Virus record (IMG/VR): IMGVR_UViG_3300007609_000118
Coordinates: 1-20,146 of that record
DNA length: 20,146 nucleotides
Source: a virus
Reading direction: 5' to 3' (one strand)
Shown: positions 1 through 8,909 of the stretch, piece by piece
Numbering within the stretch: position 1 is the first letter of the stretch
Layout of the letters: the number at the start of each line of letters is the position of its first letter
Translations under genes and position numbers: made by a program
The notes under the pieces: generated by a model
What the model was told of the DNA's origin: nothing
The model's input: only the letters and a program-made list of their open reading frames with translations
Database searches by the model: none

Positions 1-873
1 AAAGCTATCTCTATATTCGTCAGGAATGACAAGACCATATTCTAACTCTAGAGTTCCGTCAGAACCAAACACAGGTTCTCCATTTGGTCGAGCAGAAAAC
101 TGATCAAATACATAAGCATCTATCCAGTTGTCATTTTCATCCAAATACTGAACAGTAAAAATTTGCGGAACAGTTTTATTGTTATCACCAAAAAATGGGT
201 CAGCTACAGTAGAAAACTCACCGCTCTTAAACGGTCCAAGGTCAACATCTCCCACATTTGTTTGCACCTTTAATACAATTTTATTTGAAGGAACCTTGTC
301 TTTGTACGCAACAAAAGGAACAGCGTCATCAATAAAGTAAATACCGTTGGCATTGTTTTTAGATATGCCATATTCTTCATCTTTACCGTTGCTTGACTCT
401 GTTCTAAAAGATCTCCAATATTTAAAACTATCTTCTTTATGTGGCATATAATATCTTGGTCTGCGATACATGTCTTGGTTCGCATGTGGCAAAGACTTGT
501 TGTCAAAATAAGACAATTTGTTAATACCAGACCTAGGCCTAAAGGGTTTAATGCAATCTTCTAAAGAATAAAACAGTTTCTCTTTTTGTGTTTTGTTAAA
601 AGTAAAAGTTAGTGGAGTAACTTGATCGTCTTCTAAGCCAGACTCAATAGTAATATCTGAATCAGTAGCACCAGTATAAAAGTTACCAGAGTCAAACCTG
701 TCAAAGGAATTTGGCAAAGCATTAAACTGTGTACTATTACGACGATACCTATAGTTTCCTAGCTTTTGAACATTGCCAGGTGTGTTAAGATTCCATTCTG
801 CCAATACCGCTGTTTTTGACTCAATGGATTCAGAAGTTTCAAAATGATTCTTTAGTTCACCGTTTTGAAACAC
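1..873 (-). CDS. minor tail protein, N-terminal part (runs off left edge)
   Basis: The minus-strand frame is open from a GTG at 873 to position 1, giving 291 codons with no stop, so the gene continues beyond the window. The GTG lies one base after the stop of the upstream tail gene and is preceded by GGAAGAGG with six bases between AGAGG and GTG, a good Shine-Dalgarno. The nearby tandem ATGATG opens a frame that stops after eight codons, so GTG is preferred. The protein begins MFQNGELKNHF and has a segment AEWNLN..GNVQKLGNYRYR near residues 28-50, followed by an acidic, aromatic-rich, mostly beta-type sequence without signal peptide or membrane segment. Position after the tape measure and a Dit-like gene suggests a tail-tip or baseplate-hub minor tail protein. 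This is inference from order; I recognise no catalytic motif. The true length is unknown. Confidence 0.8.
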   Translation of the reverse strand, partial: MFQNGELKNHFETSESIESKTAVLAEWNLNTPGNVQKLGNYRYRRNSTQFNALPNSFDRFDSGNFYTGATDSDITIESGLEDDQVTPLTFTFNKTQKEKLFYSLEDCIKPFRPRSGINKLSYFDNKSLPHANQDMYRRPRYYMPHKEDSFKYWRSFRTESSNGKDEEYGISKNNANGIYFIDDAVPFVAYKDKVPSNKIVLKVQTNVGDVDLGPFKSGEFSTVADPFFGDNNKTVPQIFTVQYLDENDNWIDAYVFDQFSARPNGEPVFGSDGTLELEYGLVIPDEYRDSF

Positions 874-874
874 A

Positions 875-1516
875 TCATACCTCTTCCAAAGTCAGGTTGA
901 TGTTCCACATATCATAATTGCTGCGACCACGTTTAACAATAGAATATTCAAAAGCAGAAATGTACATTTGAATAATTTGAGCATATTCATTAAGATTTTG
1001 ATATGCGGCATCATCTTCACCGAAGTTGGTAAATCTGTCATACGAGAAGTAAACCCAAAAAGGACCAGTGTGATCATAGTACCATCTGAGCATTTCAGCA
1101 CCACCAGCTCCACCATCTGCAGTAAACTCTTGATTGTTTATTTTAGAATAGCTAGACAATCCAGTGCTTTGGTCAAAGTCTGGTCTACGGAAATAGCTAC
1201 GAGATGGCAGCATTGTCCAAGCGGTAGTAACAGAAACCTTATCGCCAATATAATATGAACGCATCATGCCATTAGCCATTCTTTTACGTTGCTCAATTCT
1301 TTGATTGGCAAAATTAATTGCATCTCTATTGTGATCAGACAAAATTAAAAACTCATTATTAGTAGTGTCTGATATTCCTGCAAGATCTGAATACCGCTCA
1401 GTGCCTGGAGGAACAAGCTGATCATTATCAAAAATAGCAGGGTTGTCTGCCCAAATCATTGCTTGAGGACGACCGCCAAAACGATTACGTCCCGACATGT
1501 AGGTAGAGTCAACCAT
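875..1516 (-). CDS. distal tail / minor tail protein
   Basis: This 213-residue protein starts at an ATG whose A is the last base of the tape measure stop codon (TAATG), so translation is probably coupled to the tape measure. The sequence is soluble, with no membrane segment or signal peptide. It has an aromatic-rich middle (RWYYDHTGPFWVYFSYDRF, about residues 144-162) and ends in a strand-like segment, SNYDMWNINLTLEEV. A protein of this size directly after the tape measure is usually the distal tail protein (Dit-like), which forms the ring closing the tail tube and holding the tip proteins. The final segment, describing a strand rich in hydrophobic residues and followed by an acidic end, fits the tube-like fold of such proteins, but I did not match a specific family. 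The following tail gene starts two bases after this stop codon, which supports one tail-tip operon. Confidence 0.7.
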   Translation of the reverse strand: MVDSTYMSGRNRFGGRPQAMIWADNPAIFDNDQLVPPGTERYSDLAGISDTTNNEFLILSDHNRDAINFANQRIEQRKRMANGMMRSYYIGDKVSVTTAWTMLPSRSYFRRPDFDQSTGLSSYSKINNQEFTADGGAGGAEMLRWYYDHTGPFWVYFSYDRFTNFGEDDAAYQNLNEYAQIIQMYISAFEYSIVKRGRSNYDMWNINLTLEEV

Positions 1517-4500
1517 TATCTAATTACCTGCCTTCTCAATGCCTGTCCCTCTGTTCTCTTAATTTCATTCATTACAACATTTGCAATTTCTCGTGGGCTA
1601 GCATTAGAGCCCTCAACATTAACGTTCAAATTATAATTATACAGGGTATTCGAGTTGTCTGTAATTGAATTTTGGAATGCCCTTGTGTTGTATTCAATTT
1701 GACCATTGTTTTCAATGGATGGAATTGAAGCACCGCCAAGTTGGGGCAGTCTAAAGTTAGAATTCATATCTTGTAATAGCGGACCAAACTTTCTAGCTGC
1801 CCTTCTGTTCATCACAAACTCACCTGGAGTTAGCATTGCGGGAACACTATCAGAATTTCTAGAAGAAATAGTGCCACCCACAGCCATAGGCTTAAACATT
1901 CCACCCTTCATTGGCACTGCCCCTCCAGCTGCCATGTAGACTTTACCTCCGCTAGCATATGCTTTCACCTTTCCACCAGCAGCATACATATTAGGAACTT
2001 CTCCACCAGATGCCATATTAACTGTTTTTCTTTTAACAGTCAAAGTAATAGTTCTGCTCTTAATACTCTCCCAAGTATTCTTGGTCCTACTTACCAAATC
2101 AAGACCAGCGGCTACAGCTGCATTGTAATCTTCCGCAGCAATCTTGGCAACTTCTTGAGCTGCCTTAGCTTCCTCCCAAGCCTGCCTCTTGTCCTGAATA
2201 GACCTAAGCTCAAGGTCACGCTGTCTTTGCAAAGATTCAATTTGCCTTTCAGCATTACGAAGTGTTGTAGTTTGAATAGTATAAACTTCATCTTCCAAGT
2301 CACGAATCTCAAGGCTAAGATCACGACGACGCTGTTCCAGCTGATACGTTTGCTGTTGAATTTCAAACTCTCTGTCAGCAATCTGATCTCTTGTCATACC
2401 AGTTTCAGCACCACGCAAACCAGCAACCTCTGCCTCACGTGCTGCATCAAGAGCAGTCATTAAGCCAGTTCTAGCTGATTGTGCCCTTTGTGCACGCATC
2501 TGTTGCATTTGCTGAGCGGCAGCAGAAATGTCACCCTGAGACAAAGCATCTGCAAGAGAAAGCTGAGACTTCTTTTGAGCAACAATATCTTTGTTAATCT
2601 TTTCAATGTCTTGCAAAGCTTTCTTTTGATCATTGTATTTCTTATTAATGTCTTCTGTCTGCTTATCCATAATAGCCAAATCATTAGCCATTACGGCAGA
2701 CTCTTGCTGAAGAAGCTCAAGAGGACGAGTGATAGTTAGCTCAATTTGTCTCTGCTTCTTTTCAATTTCATCTTGAATCTTAGTAATTTGCTGCTGTGCT
2801 TTGTAAGCAACATCTTCAAGTCTACGAATTCTCTTGTCATACCTGCGATTAATTCTAATTTCTTGCAAGTCATAAATCTTATTAGCAGAGTCCATCAGCC
2901 TATCAAACCTGTTCATTAGACCAACCTCACTCTGAAGTTCCATATTTCTAACCTGGTCCATAAGCCCAATAAGTCTATTCCATTTAGCGGTACCAACCTT
3001 AGTAGAAGCCAAGGCAGCAGCGGTAATGGGGTCTTCTGCTAACTGGAATGCCCTACCAGCATCCATACCAGATTGACGTAGCTTATTAAAGGCAACAGAG
3101 CTATTCTGCAGTTCTTTTTGCTGATCTTGCAAATCTTCAATAGTTTGTGCATAAGGACTCTTTTGTCCTCCACCGCCACCGCCACCACTATAAGTTGACT
3201 TTCTTTCTTCTGATCTTTCTTGAAGGGCTGCAATCTCTCTTAGGTCTTCAATAAGAGCATCACGTTCTTCCTGAGTTTCAGCGGAAGCCAAAGCTTGATT
3301 AACGGTTGCATCGCTAATCATGTTAATGGCTTCAGCCGCAGGCACACCAGCATCTCTCAATGCTTGGAATGCTGCCTCTTCGTTTTCAAGTCTTTCTTTC
3401 TTTTCGTCAAGCGTCTCATTAGCATTAGCCATAGCCTGGTTATATGCTTCAGTTTCTTCAGCTTCTTTGTTTGCTGCCTCTGTTTCCTTAGCAGTTTGTT
3501 TGATTAGTTTGTTATACTTAGTTCTAAGTCTATTGGCTTCTCTAATAGTTTCTGAATCTGCACCAGCCTTAGAAGCTTGTTCAAGCAAACGAAGTTCGTT
3601 AGCAGGAATTTTTACGCCAGCAGTGGCTGCTTCAATAAGTAGAATTTGATCCCTAACACTTTCAATGCCTTCTAGTTGTTCTTCAATACCCAGGTTTTCG
3701 GCAATTTGAGGAATAATGTCTTCCAAGGCTTCTGGATCAATAGTGTGCAGTTGACTAATAATTCCGTCTAGCTGTTCATTAAACTGCTCAGCACTAATGT
3801 CTCCAGACTCAAAACCAGTCTTAAGAGCGGTAAGCATAGAAGTAAATTGTCCAGCGACAGCCTGTGCTTGTTTTCCTAGCGGACCAATGCCACCAAAACC
3901 TTTCATTAAGACTCTGGCAAACGATGGTCCAGAAAATGCCTTATTAAATTCTTGTACAGAAGCCTGTGCCAAATTAGTCATTGCTTGCAATCCAGCATCA
4001 GTATTAATATCGATTTTTTGGAAAGACAGGTCTAGATCTGTTCTTTTAGCTTCAGTAGCTATTGCTGAAATAATAGCACCGACAGCTGCTTCATCAAATC
4101 CAGCAGCCGAAAGCTGTGCTGTCAAAGATTGTAAAGTTCTCTCTGCTTCTTCTCTACCCATTTTAGAAACCGCAGAAATCTGTGTTTCAAACTGTTTAGC
4201 AAAGTCTTCCGACTGTAGAAGCTGCTGGGTTAGATTAGCACCCTCTGGTCCTGTAGTTGCTTCAGTAAACTGTCCAGCAAAAGATGTTGTCTTTGCTTGA
4301 ATACCCAGAGCACTACCCAAATTTTTAAGTTGATCGGTAGTAAGTCGAGCTGCTTGACCAAACTGCTCTACTTCTTTTTTCTGGTCAAGGAAGAATTTGA
4401 ATACACCAAGTGCTGTAACAACGCCACCAATGATAGGAATAAACCGTGCAAACCTGCCAACAACTTTTGTTACGATTCCACCAAGGTTCTTAAATATATT

Positions 4501-7500
4501 CCCAATGCCTTTAAATCCTTTAGCTCCCCCCATAAAGCCACCAGCACCTCTTACTTTATCAATAGCACCCAGGGCATTGTTTTTAGCAGTAATGGCAAGC
4601 TCTGCAATTTTAGCCTGTGTCAGCAACTGAGTAACAGTCATCAAAGCAAACAAGATACCAGAGAACTGGAAAATCTTTTCAGATACCTTTCCAATTGCAC
4701 CACCCATCATAGAACCAGCACCAGCAAGCGATGTCAAAGCAAAAGAGCTACTCATAATAACGTTGTTTAGTTTGCCAAGGTTCATAGCTGTTTTGGCGGG
4801 GGCAGCAACAGCACCAGCACCACCAGTTGACATTGCAGCGTTAGCCCTTCTAGTCTCCCAGCCCTTCTTGGCGGCAGCAGATCTCTTAGTGGCCTGTGTA
4901 TCTTTGTTAGTAGCAGCTGTAGATTTTTTCTTGGCTTGAGTTTGCTCTTTAGTTGCCTGAGTACTCTTCCTAGTTGCCTTAACACCCTCTTCTACAGACT
5001 GCATAGCCTTTCTAGAATAAGAAGGACCAACAACTCTAGCATCAGCAGGACGGAAACCACCACTGCTTCTAGTTCTAGCAATCTGCTGTGATCCGTAGTA
5101 AACTCTACCCTTGCTTTCTGTAAACTCACCAGAAGAAATACCTCTTCTTAGCTGATCTGCGGTAGGCTCAACACGAACCTGTCCAACCTGTTGTGCAGAT
5201 TTTTCAAGAGCAAGTGCAGATTTTCTAACAGCACCCTTTTTCTTCTTTTGTTCAGCAATAACTTCTTTAGTAGCTTTAGCTAGAATCTGATCATTGACTC
5301 TTTGATCCTTTGTACCCTTTGCCAAAGAAATAGCACGCTTTTCAATTTCTTTTTCAATTTTACGAAGAGCAGCAATGTTTTCTTGATTCTTAGGTAGACC
5401 ACCAAGCTGTGCAGATGTAAGAAGTTTGTCTTGTCTAGAACCAAACTCTTTTTGGAAAGTTGCAGTAGAAACACCCTTACCCTTCATTGCCTGATTCAGT
5501 CTCTTAGGCAGTTCTGCAACAAGATTAGATGTAACTTTAATAAACTGTGGGAATTTTTTGCTTAACTCTTCAAGACCAGCGATTCTAATTGCTTCTTGAT
5601 ACTTACCGCTTCGTCTAGAGAATGGCATAGTGAGGTGAGATCTTTCAACAAATCTACCTTGCTGGAATCCAGGAATACTATCATTAACCATACCCTCAAT
5701 AAGTGGTGCATATTTTTCAGCCATATCGGCAGGAATAACAGCCTCTTTAGGCTCAAGCATGGCTGGAACTTTGTCACCTCTACCAGAACCAGGAACAGAA
5801 ACAACACCGCTAGCGTATTTTTTAGGAGTACGAACTCTACCTTTAGCCGTTGTGCCACCAATCATTGCCTGTTGTGCAGAAATAGAACGCTTATAAGCTG
5901 CAGTAAGCTTGTCAACAGCAGCTGCCTCAGAAGTAAATGTTTGCTGCAAACTCATATGACTTTGATTAAGAGAAGAAGCCACAGCAGATGCTTCAATCTG
6001 CTCCTGAGTCATATAGTTAAATTGTTCGCCAAGGATGTTACTGCTTTGTCCAGCTTTCTGGAATCCATTACGAACTACCGCCACAAACTTCAAAATGTTA
6101 GCAGCACCGTTAGCAATCAAACCAACAAGCATCAAAGCAACGGGGGCAACCAGACCAAGAACAGCAGTGGCAGCAACAGCAAACTGTTTAGCACCATCGC
6201 TCATATTGTTAAAGGCATCAAGAACCTTGGTTCCAAACTCTACAAGAGGTGTAGCTATTTTAAGGAATGCTTCACCAATTGGTGCAAGAGCTGCTTGGAA
6301 CTGTTCAATTGCTTTTCTAAATTTCGTAGAAACAGCTTCTTCAACTCTGCCAAGCTCACGGGTGGCAAGGGCACCAAGATCTCCTGTTTCCATAGCCATA
6401 AGCCTAAGAACTTCGGCAGCCTGAGAACCTTCTTTGTTAATGTTGTTAAACAGTGTCGCCATTCTAGCAAACTGGAATTTACCAAACAGCTGCTCAATGG
6501 CACGTGCTTTATCAAGTGGGTCAAGTGTGTCTAATGCTTTACCTAGCTCTACAACTGTGGCAGAAATGTTACCAGCATTACGATCAACAATTCCTAAAAT
6601 GTCAATACCAAAGCTACCAAGTTTTTGTACCGCCACTTCTGTGGGGTTAATCAATCGACCAAGAGATGATTTAAGAGCGTTCGCACCTTGGCTAGCATTA
6701 ACGCCACCCTCACGCATAGCAGTAAGGAAGAACGCCAAGTCCTCAACGCTACCACCAAGCTGATTAACAACAGAACCAGCTCGTGGAATAGCCTCGTTAA
6801 AGTCTTCAATAGAAAGAATAGTTTGGTTTTCTACAGCATTAAGAAAGTCAATTTTATTAGCTAAGTCTTCTGCTGCAATACCAAATGCGTTAGTAACAGC
6901 CACAGTGGTATTTAGAGCTTCTGACTGTTCAATACCACCCAAAACAGCAAGCCTAGTTGCTTCACGAACCTGTGCTTGCAGCTCAGCACCAGTGTTACCC
7001 ATCTGTGCCACATCAGCAGCAAGAGCCAATGTGTCTTCAACAGCAACACCAAAGCGAGTAAATTCTTGTGCAAGCTCTCGCATGTCCTGCAAAGCTTCTT
7101 CAGTTTGTCCAGGTGTAGTAAACAAATCACCATAAACACGACGGAACTTAATAGCTTGTTCTTCAAGCTTCATAAATGTTTGACCAGCCACTGTGGCAAA
7201 AATACCAAGAGGAATAGTAAAACCAACCATAAGCTGACGACCAGCCCACTGTGTATTCTTACCCCAGTTCAGCAGATTGGTTGAACCCTGCCTCAGTAGC
7301 TGATTAAATATTTGCTGTTTTTGTGCAGCCAAAGCAGACTGGGTGCTGAAGTTTTGAAGGTCAAGTGCTACAGGCCTAACCGCAATAGCACGCATTGCAC
7401 CACTAGCATCACGACCCATTTTGACATACTGAGTCTGAAGATCCTTTACTCTTTCACGAGCAACCTTGTTAATTGTGTTAAACTCGCCACGAAAAGCTCT

Positions 7501-7809
7501 TCCAAATGTTTTTGTCGATGCCCCCGCATAACGGAAGTACTGGCCCATTGTGAGCTTGTTTTTCTCAAGGGCATTAGTAAAAGACTCAGTCGTAGTTCTA
7601 ATACGAGTCATAGAAGCAGTAAACTTACCAGTAGCATTAACGCTATTGATAAGATTCTGCTGCATGTTAGCAGAAGCTGCCTGGGCAGAAGCACTGCCCT
7701 TAGCCATTTGAGTGTGAAAGGCTGATATTTGACGCTGGAGATTTTTAAGATTAGCTAGAGCACCAGCGGTTTGTATGTCTATTCTAATATTAGACTGAAC
7801 ATCAGCCAT
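1516..7809 (-). CDS. tail tape measure protein
   Basis: This 2097-residue protein is the longest gene here. It sets tail length inside the tube and probably helps DNA enter the host. An ATG at 7809 follows GAGGTGA at a usable distance. Residues 1-190 are helical and coiled-coil-like. About residues 205-420 match the phage minor-tail/tape-measure core in style (helical repeats with NAFGIAAEDLANKIDFL and REGGVNASQGANALKSSLGR). Hydrophobic stretches lie near 545-580, 1040-1065 and 1110-1140. A Lys/Thr-rich repeat spans about 940-980, a seven-glycine linker sits near 1544, and a long charged coiled coil fills about 1640-1900. A motif with DKVPAMLEPKE near residue 683 recurs as DSVPAMLTPGE near 1986, the second preceded by AxGGxV repeats. 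At about 1.5 angstrom per residue the length predicts a tail of roughly 300 nm, a siphovirus value. The identification is firm; domain limits are approximate. Confidence 0.96.
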   Translation of the reverse strand: MADVQSNIRIDIQTAGALANLKNLQRQISAFHTQMAKGSASAQAASANMQQNLINSVNATGKFTASMTRIRTTTESFTNALEKNKLTMGQYFRYAGASTKTFGRAFRGEFNTINKVARERVKDLQTQYVKMGRDASGAMRAIAVRPVALDLQNFSTQSALAAQKQQIFNQLLRQGSTNLLNWGKNTQWAGRQLMVGFTIPLGIFATVAGQTFMKLEEQAIKFRRVYGDLFTTPGQTEEALQDMRELAQEFTRFGVAVEDTLALAADVAQMGNTGAELQAQVREATRLAVLGGIEQSEALNTTVAVTNAFGIAAEDLANKIDFLNAVENQTILSIEDFNEAIPRAGSVVNQLGGSVEDLAFFLTAMREGGVNASQGANALKSSLGRLINPTEVAVQKLGSFGIDILGIVDRNAGNISATVVELGKALDTLDPLDKARAIEQLFGKFQFARMATLFNNINKEGSQAAEVLRLMAMETGDLGALATRELGRVEEAVSTKFRKAIEQFQAALAPIGEAFLKIATPLVEFGTKVLDAFNNMSDGAKQFAVAATAVLGLVAPVALMLVGLIANGAANILKFVAVVRNGFQKAGQSSNILGEQFNYMTQEQIEASAVASSLNQSHMSLQQTFTSEAAAVDKLTAAYKRSISAQQAMIGGTTAKGRVRTPKKYASGVVSVPGSGRGDKVPAMLEPKEAVIPADMAEKYAPLIEGMVNDSIPGFQQGRFVERSHLTMPFSRRSGKYQEAIRIAGLEELSKKFPQFIKVTSNLVAELPKRLNQAMKGKGVSTATFQKEFGSRQDKLLTSAQLGGLPKNQENIAALRKIEKEIEKRAISLAKGTKDQRVNDQILAKATKEVIAEQKKKKGAVRKSALALEKSAQQVGQVRVEPTADQLRRGISSGEFTESKGRVYYGSQQIARTRSSGGFRPADARVVGPSYSRKAMQSVEEGVKATRKSTQATKEQTQAKKKSTAATNKDTQATKRSAAAKKGWETRRANAAMSTGGAGAVAAPAKTAMNLGKLNNVIMSSSFALTSLAGAGSMMGGAIGKVSEKIFQFSGILFALMTVTQLLTQAKIAELAITAKNNALGAIDKVRGAGGFMGGAKGFKGIGNIFKNLGGIVTKVVGRFARFIPIIGGVVTALGVFKFFLDQKKEVEQFGQAARLTTDQLKNLGSALGIQAKTTSFAGQFTEATTGPEGANLTQQLLQSEDFAKQFETQISAVSKMGREEAERTLQSLTAQLSAAGFDEAAVGAIISAIATEAKRTDLDLSFQKIDINTDAGLQAMTNLAQASVQEFNKAFSGPSFARVLMKGFGGIGPLGKQAQAVAGQFTSMLTALKTGFESGDISAEQFNEQLDGIISQLHTIDPEALEDIIPQIAENLGIEEQLEGIESVRDQILLIEAATAGVKIPANELRLLEQASKAGADSETIREANRLRTKYNKLIKQTAKETEAANKEAEETEAYNQAMANANETLDEKKERLENEEAAFQALRDAGVPAAEAINMISDATVNQALASAETQEERDALIEDLREIAALQERSEERKSTYSGGGGGGGQKSPYAQTIEDLQDQQKELQNSSVAFNKLRQSGMDAGRAFQLAEDPITAAALASTKVGTAKWNRLIGLMDQVRNMELQSEVGLMNRFDRLMDSANKIYDLQEIRINRRYDKRIRRLEDVAYKAQQQITKIQDEIEKKQRQIELTITRPLELLQQESAVMANDLAIMDKQTEDINKKYNDQKKALQDIEKINKDIVAQKKSQLSLADALSQGDISAAAQQMQQMRAQRAQSARTGLMTALDAAREAEVAGLRGAETGMTRDQIADREFEIQQQTYQLEQRRRDLSLEIRDLEDEVYTIQTTTLRNAERQIESLQRQRDLELRSIQDKRQAWEEAKAAQEVAKIAAEDYNAAVAAGLDLVSRTKNTWESIKSRTITLTVKRKTVNMASGGEVPNMYAAGGKVKAYASGGKVYMAAGGAVPMKGGMFKPMAVGGTISSRNSDSVPAMLTPGEFVMNRRAARKFGPLLQDMNSNFRLPQLGGASIPSIENNGQIEYNTRAFQNSITDNSNTLYNYNLNVNVEGSNASPREIANVVMNEIKRTEGQALRRQVIR

Positions 7810-7834
7810 TCACGTTTCACCTCATATTTGTTAG

Positions 7835-8152
7835 TTACTCCGCATTCATCATTGCACCAAGCCCAGTCAGGTCCATGCCTGATGCTGACTCAATGATTTT
7901 GTATACGGTAGGTAGATCAAGAAGCTCTTCAAGCTGCTTAACATCGGCAAGCTCAGGCTTAAACTGCTGCATTGCAATCTGGACGCACTCCAGAAGAATA
8001 GCAATAGACTTCTCATTATCCTCTGCAACATCAGCAATACCTTGGAACTTTTTCATGAATGGTTTCAGAAGAGAAAGCTTCAAGGGACGAATGCTAACTT
8101 CTGTTCCATCAATGAGCTTTACAGTTTCTTCTGTGTGTTCGGTAACTGCCAT
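7835..8152 (-). CDS. tail assembly chaperone, short paralogue
   Basis: This 105-residue acidic protein lies between the major tail protein and the tape measure, where tailed phages encode the chaperones that hold the tape measure during tube polymerisation. Its core (SIRPLKLSLLKPFMKKFQ, then CVQIAMQQFKPE, then a YKIIESASGM segment) aligns with the first half of the neighbouring 227-residue protein, so the two are paralogues. The ATG at 8152 has AAAGGA about eleven bases upstream, a modest Shine-Dalgarno, and a candidate promoter lies 31 bases upstream. The tape measure starts 25 bases after its stop. I see no slippery heptamer near its 3' end and no room for a frameshifted extension, so it appears to be the short (G-type) chaperone only. 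Role is from position and paralogy. Confidence 0.75.
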   Translation of the reverse strand: MAVTEHTEETVKLIDGTEVSIRPLKLSLLKPFMKKFQGIADVAEDNEKSIAILLECVQIAMQQFKPELADVKQLEELLDLPTVYKIIESASGMDLTGLGAMMNAE

Positions 8153-8183
8153 TTGTGTTTCTATCCTTTCTTAGGGTATATCA

Positions 8184-8192
8184 ATTATATCA
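8184..8192 (-). promoter_or_regulatory. extended -10 promoter before short chaperone gene
   Basis: The minus strand reads TGATATAAT, a perfect extended -10 element (TGN plus TATAAT), in the gap just past the stop of the long chaperone gene. The predicted start site would leave a leader of about 25 bases containing the AAAGGA ribosome site before the ATG at 8152. At 17 bases upstream the sequence is TCTGTA, a weak -35, as expected for extended -10 promoters. A second TGATATA copy follows immediately. Confidence 0.55.
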
Positions 8193-8197
8193 TAATA

Positions 8198-8881
8198 CTA
8201 GCCTTTTACAGACTCGTATTCGAGCCCAAGACCGATGCCAAAGCCTGCTGCTTCAGCGTTTTTGCCTTGCAAGGCAAGGATATCTTTACTATCAGAAGTA
8301 GCACCATTGCTAGCCACTCTAGCTTTAAGATCTTCCCATTCTTTCTGGCCACGACCGTTTTGATTATCAAGATCGACACCCTTTAAGGCTGCAAAGAATT
8401 TCTTTTCATCATATGATGTTTCACGTTTAGTATTAAGAATGATAGTTAGTTCTTGCATAGATATAGAGCTTTCTAGTTCGTCATAATTTTTCCAAATACC
8501 CAGCAAAAATGCCTCAGACTCCAGCTCTGCCAAGTCTAAGTCTTCCCAAGCATCTCCACCTTCAGAAGCTCTTTCAATAGCCTCTTCCTCATTCTTCATC
8601 TTAATACCCACAGAATATTCCAGTATTTGATAAATGGCTGATATATCAAAATTGTCGTCAACTGAATCAACTGACTTTGACCACTCTGGCTTATATTGTT
8701 TCATAGTAATTCTCACACAATCAGCAAGAATCTCTAAAGCCTCAATATCATCATCTTTGTCTCTAAGATATTGAAAACGACTCATAAACTCTTTAAGATA
8801 TTTAATCTTAAGAGGTATAATCTCTAATTCTTCACCATCAATTGTATAAACAAAATGAGTAGAATAAACTTCAGTAGGCAT
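8198..8881 (-). CDS. tail assembly chaperone, long paralogue (G-T-like)
   Basis: This 227-residue protein has two parts. Residues 1-110 resemble the adjacent 105-residue chaperone (shared pattern PLK..LK.FM..FQ, then IL..CV.I.M.Q.KPE, then Y.I.E...G). Residues 115-227 form an extra acidic part (WEDLDLAELESEAFLLGIW, then SISMQELTIIL, then EKKFFAALKG). In many phages such an extension is joined to the short chaperone by programmed frameshifting; here it is in frame in a separate gene. The ATG at 8881 lies seven bases downstream of an extended -10 TGATAAAAT, and the bases between show no Shine-Dalgarno, so translation may be leaderless. A terminator hairpin just upstream separates it from the major tail protein gene. 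The chaperone role is inferred from order and paralogy. Confidence 0.75.
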   Translation of the reverse strand: MPTEVYSTHFVYTIDGEELEIIPLKIKYLKEFMSRFQYLRDKDDDIEALEILADCVRITMKQYKPEWSKSVDSVDDNFDISAIYQILEYSVGIKMKNEEEAIERASEGGDAWEDLDLAELESEAFLLGIWKNYDELESSISMQELTIILNTKRETSYDEKKFFAALKGVDLDNQNGRGQKEWEDLKARVASNGATSDSKDILALQGKNAEAAGFGIGLGLEYESVKG

Positions 8882-8888
8882 TTAATAA

Positions 8889-8897
8889 ATTTTATCA
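8889..8897 (-). promoter_or_regulatory. extended -10 promoter, probably leaderless, before long chaperone gene
   Basis: The minus strand reads TGATAAAAT, one base from the extended -10 consensus. Seven bases separate it from the ATG at 8881, so the expected start of transcription falls on or next to the start codon. The intervening bases (TTATTAA) offer no Shine-Dalgarno. It lies directly after the terminator of the major tail protein gene. Confidence 0.45.
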
Positions 8898-8909
8898 TAA
8901 AACAGCAAA

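Noticed and set aside
5596-6534. Long plus-strand open frame of 312 codons opposite the tape measure
   Set aside because: It has a low-complexity Ser/Asn/Cys/Arg-rich composition, lies fully antisense to a clear gene and has no ribosome site; it is a shadow of the tape measure.
8198-8881. Programmed frameshift in the chaperone genes
   Set aside because: The long form is already in frame throughout, the short form has no room for an extension, and no slippery heptamer with a following structure was seen.
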